NCBI GenBank assembly: GCA_949285425.1 | Contig: CASEAJ010000033.1 | Location: forward strand, 1-37,449 | Source: an uncultured Porphyromonadaceae bacterium | Lineage (GTDB): Bacteria; Bacteroidota; Bacteroidia; Bacteroidales; Paludibacteraceae | Length of the DNA stretch: 37,449 bases | Direction of reading: 5' to 3' | In this document: positions 33,158 through 37,449 of the stretch, piece after piece | Layout: each line of letters opens with the position of its first letter | Numbering within the stretch: position 1 is the first letter of the stretch | Program-made: the position numbers and the translations under genes | Notes under the pieces: model-generated | Seen by the model: the letters and a program-made list of their open reading frames with translations, nothing else | What the model was told of the DNA's origin: nothing | The model's database searches: none

Positions 33158-35962
33158 TTAAAAGACGATGTTGACTATCTTGCCGGGAACGACAATGATT
33201 TTCTTCACCGCTTTTCCGTCCAACAGTTTTTGTGTTTGTTCGTTGGCCAGGGCAGCAGCTTCTATCCCGGCTTTGTCCATGTCGGCTGGCAGTTCTAAAT
33301 TGAAGCGTACTTTGCCGTTGAACGAAATGGGATATTTCTTGTTGGCCTCAACCAGATATTGTTCGTTGCATTCGGGGAAAGCTGCATCCAGTACGGAAGT
33401 CTGGTTCCCTAACACGTGATACAATTCTTCGGCAATGTGTGGCGCAAATGGAGCCAGCAGAATGACGAACGGTTCCAAAATGGCCCTTTTGCTGCATTTC
33501 AGTGCCGACAGTTCGTTGATGCAAATCATGAATGCGGAGACTGATGTGTTGAACGAGAAGTGTTCGATGTCGAAACCAACTTTCTTGATGGTCTTGTGAA
33601 GCGACTTCAGTTCTTCGGCCGTAGCGGGTTCATCGTTGACGAGAAGTTGTCCGTCTCGGTCGTAGAACAATCCCCACAACCGTTTCAAAAAGCGGTGTAC
33701 CCCATCTATGCCGTTGGTGTCCCACGGTTTCGACTGTTCCAGCGGGCCGAGGAACATTTCGTATAGCCTCAAGGTGTCGGCACCGTAATTGTCGACAATG
33801 TCATCGGGGTTCACTACGTTGAACATCGATTTGGACATTTTTTCCACAGCCCAGCCGCATACGTACTTTCCGTCTTCCAGAATGAATTCCGCCTGGGCGA
33901 ATTCGGGCCGCCATGCCTTGAACTTTTCCACATCCAGCAGGTCGTTGGTTACAATGTTGACATCCACGTGCAACGGAGTCGTTTCATACTGGTCCTTCAG
34001 ATTGAGCGACACGAACGTGTTCGTGTTGTTGATGCGGTACACGAAGTTGCTCCGTCCCTGTATCATACCTTGGTTAATCAGCTTCTTGAACGGTTCATCC
34101 TCGCACACAATGCCGAGGTCGAACAGGAATTTGTTCCAGAAACGGCTGTAAATCAAGTGTCCCGTGGCATGTTCCGTTCCGCCGATGTACAGGTCGACGT
34201 TGCGCCAATATTCATCGGCTTGTTTGTCCACCAGGGCCTGGTCGTTGTGCGGGTCCATGTAGCGGATGTAGTAGGCCGATGAACCGGCAAATCCCGGCAT
34301 GGTGTTCAGTTCAAGCGGGAATATGTTGATGTGGTCTATTTCCTTCGTGTCGGCAATTTTCTGTTCCTTTTCATTCCAGGCCCACCGGGTTGCGTTGCCC
34401 AACGGAGGCTCTCCGGTTGCCGTAGGCAGGAATTTCGTTACTTCCGGCAATTCTATGGGCAGGCATGATTCGGGTATCATGTAGGGCATTCCATCTTTGT
34501 AATATACGGGGAACGGTTCGCCCCAATAGCGTTGGCGGCTGAAAATGGCATCGCGCAGACGGTAATTCACCTTCACCTGTCCAATGCCCTGTTCCTTGAT
34601 GTATTCTTTGGCTTTCTTGATAGCTTCGGGCACGGTCAATCCGTTCAGGAATCCGGAATTCATCATGATGCCCTCTTTGGCGTCGAAACTTTCTTCGCTT
34701 ACGTCGCATCCCTCAATCAGCGGGATGACAGGCAGGTTGAAGTGTTTGGCGAAAGCATAGTCACGGCTGTCGTGTGCCGGTACGGCCATGATGGCACCGG
34801 TGCCATATCCGGCCAGAACGTAATCGCTTATCCATACAGGGATTTCTTCGCCGCTCAAGGGGTTGATGGCGTATGAACCCGAAAACACACCGCTCACTTT
34901 CTTGTCGGCCTGACGTTCGCGTTCAGTGCGCTTTTTGGTAGCTTCCAGGTAGTCGGCTACGGCTTCCCGCTGTTCTGGAGTTGTCAGCAGTTCCACATAT
35001 TCGCTTTCGGGAGCCAGCACCATGAAGGTGACTCCGAACACGGTGTCGGCACGTGTCGTGAAAATGTTCATTTCCAGTTCCGAGCCTTTAATGCGGAATT
35101 TCATTTCGGCTCCTTCGCTCCGGCCAATCCAGTTTCGCTGCGTTTCTTTCAGTGAGTCGCTCCAGTCTATCTTGTCAAGCCCATCCAGCAACCGTTGAGC
35201 ATAGGCCGACACACGCAGGCACCATTGGCGCATCTTGCGCTGTTCCACCGGGAATCCTCCGCGTTCGGACAGGCCGTTAATGACCTCATCGTTGGCCAGC
35301 ACCGTTCCCAGTTGCGGGCACCAGTTTACCATGGTGTCGGCCAGATAGGCTATGCGGTAATTCATCAATACTTCCTGTTGCTCCTTGTCGGTTTTCGCCT
35401 TCCATTCTTCTGCGCTGAACGACAGCTCTTCCGAGCAGGCTGCATTCAGTCCGCAGCAACCTTGTGTGTTGAAGCGGTCCACCAGTTCGGCAATGGGGCG
35501 TGCCTGTTGCCGGTCGTAGCAATAGTACGAGTTGAACATTTGAATGAACGCCCATTGGGTCCATTTGTAGTATCGGGGGTCGCTGGTACGTACCTCGCGG
35601 CTCCAGTCAAATGAAAATCCTATTTTGTCCAGCTGTTCCCTGTACCGCTTGATGTTCTTGTCGGTGGTAATGGCGGGATGCTGTCCGGTCTGTATGGCAT
35701 ATTGTTCGGCCGGCAATCCGTAGGCATCGTAGCCCATGGGGTGCAGCACGTTGAATCCTTTCAGCCGTTTGTAGCGGCTGTAGATGTCAGAGGCAATGTA
35801 GCCGAGCGGATGTCCCACGTGCAGTCCCGCTCCCGAAGGGTAGGGGAACATGTCCAGAACGTAAAATTTCTTGCGGTCGGGGCAAATGTCCGTTTTGTAT
35901 GAACCGTGGTCTTTCCAATAGCGTTGCCACTTTTGTTCGATATCTTTAAAATTGTATTCCAT
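33158..35962 (-). CDS. leuS: Leucyl-tRNA synthetase
   Basis: Charges tRNA-Leu with leucine and edits misacylated products. The 934-residue class I enzyme has the HIGH-type motif as HVGH (48-51), the connective editing domain (about 225-420, with the conserved [16 protein letters not shown] stretch), and KMSKS (708-712). The C-terminal anticodon-binding and leucyl-specific domains follow. It is longer than E. coli LeuS (860) in the usual Bacteroidetes way, by an insert near residues 145-190. A -7 box lies about 55 bases upstream. Confidence 0.97.
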   Translation of the reverse strand: MEYNFKDIEQKWQRYWKDHGSYKTDICPDRKKFYVLDMFPYPSGAGLHVGHPLGYIASDIYSRYKRLKGFNVLHPMGYDAYGLPAEQYAIQTGQHPAITTDKNIKRYREQLDKIGFSFDWSREVRTSDPRYYKWTQWAFIQMFNSYYCYDRQQARPIAELVDRFNTQGCCGLNAACSEELSFSAEEWKAKTDKEQQEVLMNYRIAYLADTMVNWCPQLGTVLANDEVINGLSERGGFPVEQRKMRQWCLRVSAYAQRLLDGLDKIDWSDSLKETQRNWIGRSEGAEMKFRIKGSELEMNIFTTRADTVFGVTFMVLAPESEYVELLTTPEQREAVADYLEATKKRTERERQADKKVSGVFSGSYAINPLSGEEIPVWISDYVLAGYGTGAIMAVPAHDSRDYAFAKHFNLPVIPLIEGCDVSEESFDAKEGIMMNSGFLNGLTVPEAIKKAKEYIKEQGIGQVKVNYRLRDAIFSRQRYWGEPFPVYYKDGMPYMIPESCLPIELPEVTKFLPTATGEPPLGNATRWAWNEKEQKIADTKEIDHINIFPLELNTMPGFAGSSAYYIRYMDPHNDQALVDKQADEYWRNVDLYIGGTEHATGHLIYSRFWNKFLFDLGIVCEDEPFKKLINQGMIQGRSNFVYRINNTNTFVSLNLKDQYETTPLHVDVNIVTNDLLDVEKFKAWRPEFAQAEFILEDGKYVCGWAVEKMSKSMFNVVNPDDIVDNYGADTLRLYEMFLGPLEQSKPWDTNGIDGVHRFLKRLWGLFYDRDGQLLVNDEPATAEELKSLHKTIKKVGFDIEHFSFNTSVSAFMICINELSALKCSKRAILEPFVILLAPFAPHIAEELYHVLGNQTSVLDAAFPECNEQYLVEANKKYPISFNGKVRFNLELPADMDKAGIEAAALANEQTQKLLDGKAVKKIIVVPGKIVNIVF

Positions 35963-36017
35963 AATCTTTAATGAAGAATTTATGCGGATTTCTGTTCTTT
36001 GTCTGTCAATAACTCTG

Positions 36018-36025
36018 CAAAGGTA
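36018..36025 (-). promoter_or_regulatory. -7 box before leuS
   Basis: TACCTTTG on the minus strand fits TAnnTTTG, about 55 bases before the ATG. No clear -33 box is seen. Confidence 0.5.
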
Positions 36026-36138
36026 AACAAATTACGCTAAATGCTGTATCGGCACAGGCTTAACCTGCAATTTTTTTCTGCAGAGTTTTAGTGTGTCTGC
36101 CGGCATAAAGTCGTTCGGATACAAGCATGAGGTTGTCT

Positions 36139-36220
36139 GCTGACCTGTGTCGGCTGTGTTGCTGACCTGTGTGAGCCATGTTTCTGACACAGGTCAGCCG
36201 CATGGCTTACACAGGTCAGC
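36139..36220. repeat. GCTGACCTGTGT repeats, 22-bp period, two direct and two inverted
   Basis: GCTGACCTGTGT occurs at 36139 and 36161, and its complement ACACAGGTCAGC at 36187 and 36209. Each pair is exactly 22 bp apart. The inner direct copy can pair with the outer inverted copy together with GCCATG/CATGGC (36175-36180, 36201-36206), giving an 18-bp stem. Alternative pairings with the other copies are equally possible. Confidence 0.9.
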
Positions 36221-36437
36221 CGATGAAACTATGCTGTCGGATTGGCGACTTGCTATGCAGAGGCAACCGACTGCAGCGGAGAATATAGATTTTGCAGTGC
36301 CCCTCACCGTCGTTCCGGCGGACAATGGAATGTTTTGATGATGTGCTGTGAGTCCGCTGAAATGCTTGACAGATAACGGTAAAAGGCATAAAACGCATTG
36401 AACCGATAAAGTTTTTTGCCGTTTTTTTTACAAAAGT

Positions 36438-36468
36438 TTTGGTGGTATCAAAAATTGTACTATCTTTG
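36438..36468 (+). promoter_or_regulatory. Promoter of tRNA-Phe
   Basis: TTTG (36438-36441), a 19-base spacer and TATCTTTG (36461-36468) match the Bacteroidetes consensus fully. Transcription would start near 36475, 15 bases before the tRNA. Confidence 0.85.
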
Positions 36469-36489
36469 CAACCGCAAACGAAAAACAAC

Positions 36490-36562
36490 GGTGCCATAGC
36501 TCAGTTGGTAGAGCAAAGGACTGAAAATCCTTGTGTCCCCGGTTCGATTCCTGGTGGCACCA
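36490..36562 (+). tRNA. tRNA-Phe (GAA)
   Basis: A complete cloverleaf of 73 nt. The acceptor stem GGTGCCA/TGGCACC, the D arm GCTCAGTTGGTAGAGC, an anticodon stem AAGGA/TCCTT with loop CTGAAAA (anticodon GAA) and a T arm with GGTTCGATTCC are all visible. The discriminator is A. The 3' CCA is not encoded. Confidence 0.97.
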
Positions 36563-36580
36563 CAGAAAAGCAAAAGTGTA

Positions 36581-36616
36581 AAAATCCCGGTTTCCAAACG
36601 AAATCGGGATTTTTTG
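36581..36616 (+). terminator. Terminator after tRNA-Phe
   Basis: AAAATCCCG (36581-36589) pairs with CGGGATTTT (36605-36613) over a 15-base loop and continues into further Ts. Confidence 0.85.
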
Positions 36617-36664
36617 TTTCTCCTCGTTCGGCATGTAGGATAACGGCAAAACATAGTTGAGATT

Positions 36665-37024
36665 ATGATTGAACCTTTCAGAGATTATGGCGATTTTGTG
36701 AACTTAAAGAATGAACGGATTATCTGTTTCAATGTAAGCAGAACATATTTGGGTTGTGAACGTCCGAATTTATATGAATGCACCCGCAAATATTGGAGAT
36801 TAAATGGTTTACGAGCCAAGAAAGCAGATTTGGTTTTTGCTATTTGCTGTGGTTATATCGTTGGAGTTTTCAAGCCGCATCATTGGTTTCCTACCCAAAG
36901 TGAGAAGTACAAAGGAAGATGGGAGTTTGAAGGAGAACAAATTGTCGATTCTCCTTATCTGAATCAAGACATATCAAAAATCGTACGTAACAGACAAAAT
37001 CCAGTGATGTATATTAACATGTAG
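36665..37024 (+). CDS. Small protein of unknown function, downstream of tRNA-Phe
   Basis: A 119-residue soluble protein without signal peptide or membrane helix. I do not recognise a named family. Visible features are a beta-rich middle (ADLVFAICCGYIVGVFKPHHWFP), then GRWEFEGEQIVDSPYLNQDISKIVRNRQNPVMYIN. The order of these segments resembles small domains of mobile-element proteins, but I cannot name one. The gene is visibly richer in A and T than the core genes on the other side of the tRNA, and tRNA genes are frequent integration sites, so acquisition by transfer is plausible. The ATG at 36665 lies 49 bases beyond the tRNA terminator. Confidence 0.6.
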   Translation: MIEPFRDYGDFVNLKNERIICFNVSRTYLGCERPNLYECTRKYWRLNGLRAKKADLVFAICCGYIVGVFKPHHWFPTQSEKYKGRWEFEGEQIVDSPYLNQDISKIVRNRQNPVMYINM

Positions 37025-37174
37025 TGAATTCCAATTATTCAAGGTTCACAAAATTAAGGCACAGATGAAGACATACATCAGTCGCATATTTCCTTGTCGT
37101 GTATAGAAGTTTGTTATAAACTATGTCTAAAATGTTGGTGAATATAGATTTTACTGTTTCATGAGGATAATTAA

Positions 37175-37205
37175 CCGCAAAATTTGCGGCTTATTGTCCG
37201 CAAAA
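37175..37205 (+). promoter_or_regulatory. CCGCAAA dyad and half-site before the Fic gene, candidate operator
   Basis: CCGCAAA and TTTGCGG form a 7+1+7 dyad at 37175-37189, and a third copy CCGCAAA starts at 37199. The sites overlap or sit between the possible -33 TTTG (37183-37186) and the -7 box. Confidence 0.45.
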
Positions 37206-37208
37206 CCG

Positions 37209-37216
37209 TATATTTG
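37209..37216 (+). promoter_or_regulatory. -7 box before the Fic gene
   Basis: TATATTTG fits TAnnTTTG. It ends 12 bases before the ATG at 37229, so the leader would be only a few bases. Confidence 0.5.
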
Positions 37217-37228
37217 CAGAAAACAGTG

Positions 37229-37449
37229 ATGCCTATGTATATACATGAACATAAGGAATGGTCTTCCTTTTCGTGGAACAAGGAACTTGTCGGTGAGAAA
37301 CTGAACAAGGTAAACAAAGCTGTCGGTTATCTGATGGGACGCCTTAGTGTCATCGGTTTTAACGACAAGATGTCTGCCGTAGTTGAATCCATCTCTCATG
37401 ACATCATTGCATCATCAGAAATTGAAGGAGTGGAATTGAACAATGAGCA
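37229..37449 (+). CDS. Fic-family protein with DUF4172 N-terminal domain, N-terminal part
   Basis: An open frame runs from the ATG at 37229 off the window edge; 73 residues are visible. The start (MYIHEHKEWSSFSWNKELV) and the following helices match the DUF4172 domain that precedes the catalytic Fic domain in many Bacteroidetes proteins. SSEIEG near residue 67 is the S/T-x-x-x-E-G/N inhibitory helix that blocks the ATP site of Fic enzymes in cis. The HPFxxGNGR catalytic motif lies outside the window. Fic proteins transfer AMP or other groups onto target proteins. The alternative ATG at 37235 removes two residues. An operator-like dyad precedes it. Confidence 0.8.
   Translation, partial: MPMYIHEHKEWSSFSWNKELVGEKLNKVNKAVGYLMGRLSVIGFNDKMSAVVESISHDIIASSEIEGVELNNE

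Larger units (their letters stand above)
35963..36489. other. Intergenic region between leuS and tRNA-Phe
   Basis: This 527-base gap has no gene. It holds the leuS -7 box (36018-36025), the 22-bp-period GCTGACCTGTGT repeats (36139-36220) and the tRNA-Phe promoter (36438-36468). Confidence 0.7.

Noticed and set aside
36581..36616. The repeat after tRNA-Phe as an attachment-site core
   Set aside because: It is a hairpin followed by Ts and shares no sequence with the tRNA 3' end; a terminator explains it.

Overview
The window looks like a chromosomal segment of a gut or oral Bacteroidales bacterium (Bacteroides, Phocaeicola or Prevotella-like; genus not resolved). Four things point there: many TAnnTTTG -7 promoter boxes, the primary-sigma signature of Bacteroidetes; a fused ribBA; families typical of the group (BspA-like leucine-rich repeat protein, C10 cysteine peptidase with a type IX-like sorting tail, TonB receptor with a carboxypeptidase-regulatory domain, DUF3822, repeated DUF349); and weak Shine-Dalgarno sites.

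Layout. 1-361: start of a YCF48/BNR-type exported protein (minus strand, runs off the edge). 362-1579: repeat-rich intergenic DNA. 1580-8233 (plus): LptF/G-type permease, ribBA, an SDR oxidoreductase, a strong terminator, then a DUF349 coiled-coil protein and a YitT membrane protein. 8344-18467 (minus): guaB, a TonB receptor, a frameshifted C10 peptidase with a lipoprotein gene behind it, then era, an LpxL-like acyltransferase and a 3-methyladenine glycosylase. 18468-19620: a second repeat-rich region. 19621-22353: a 910-residue BspA-like repeat protein. 22733-32142 (plus): mostly housekeeping genes (pseudopilin-like protein, DUF3822, rsmD, rplU-rpmA, serS, radical SAM, rubrerythrin, mnmD, PAP2, recJ). 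32263-35962 (minus): leuS followed by a second yitT. 36490-37449: tRNA-Phe(GAA), a small AT-rich unknown gene and the start of a Fic-family gene, which looks like the edge of an accessory region.

The coding content is largely conserved core genes: lipopolysaccharide transport and acylation, riboflavin and GMP synthesis, translation, tRNA modification, DNA repair and peroxide defence. The surface-exposed set (TonB receptor, C10 peptidase, BspA-like protein, YCF48-like protein) sits beside the repeat-rich DNA.

The most unusual signal is in non-coding DNA. Three intergenic regions carry short arrays with an exact 22-bp period. Two use an invariant CTATAG core with 16-bp variable spacers (1143-1236; 18987-19058 facing an inverted pair at 19142-19169). 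A third uses GCTGACCTGTGT, with two direct and two inverted copies (36139-36220). The period is about two helical turns, which suggests phased protein-binding arrays, but no binding protein can be named. The second region also holds a candidate 0.4-kb inverted-repeat element and three tandem hairpin units whose boxes are conserved while their stems covary.
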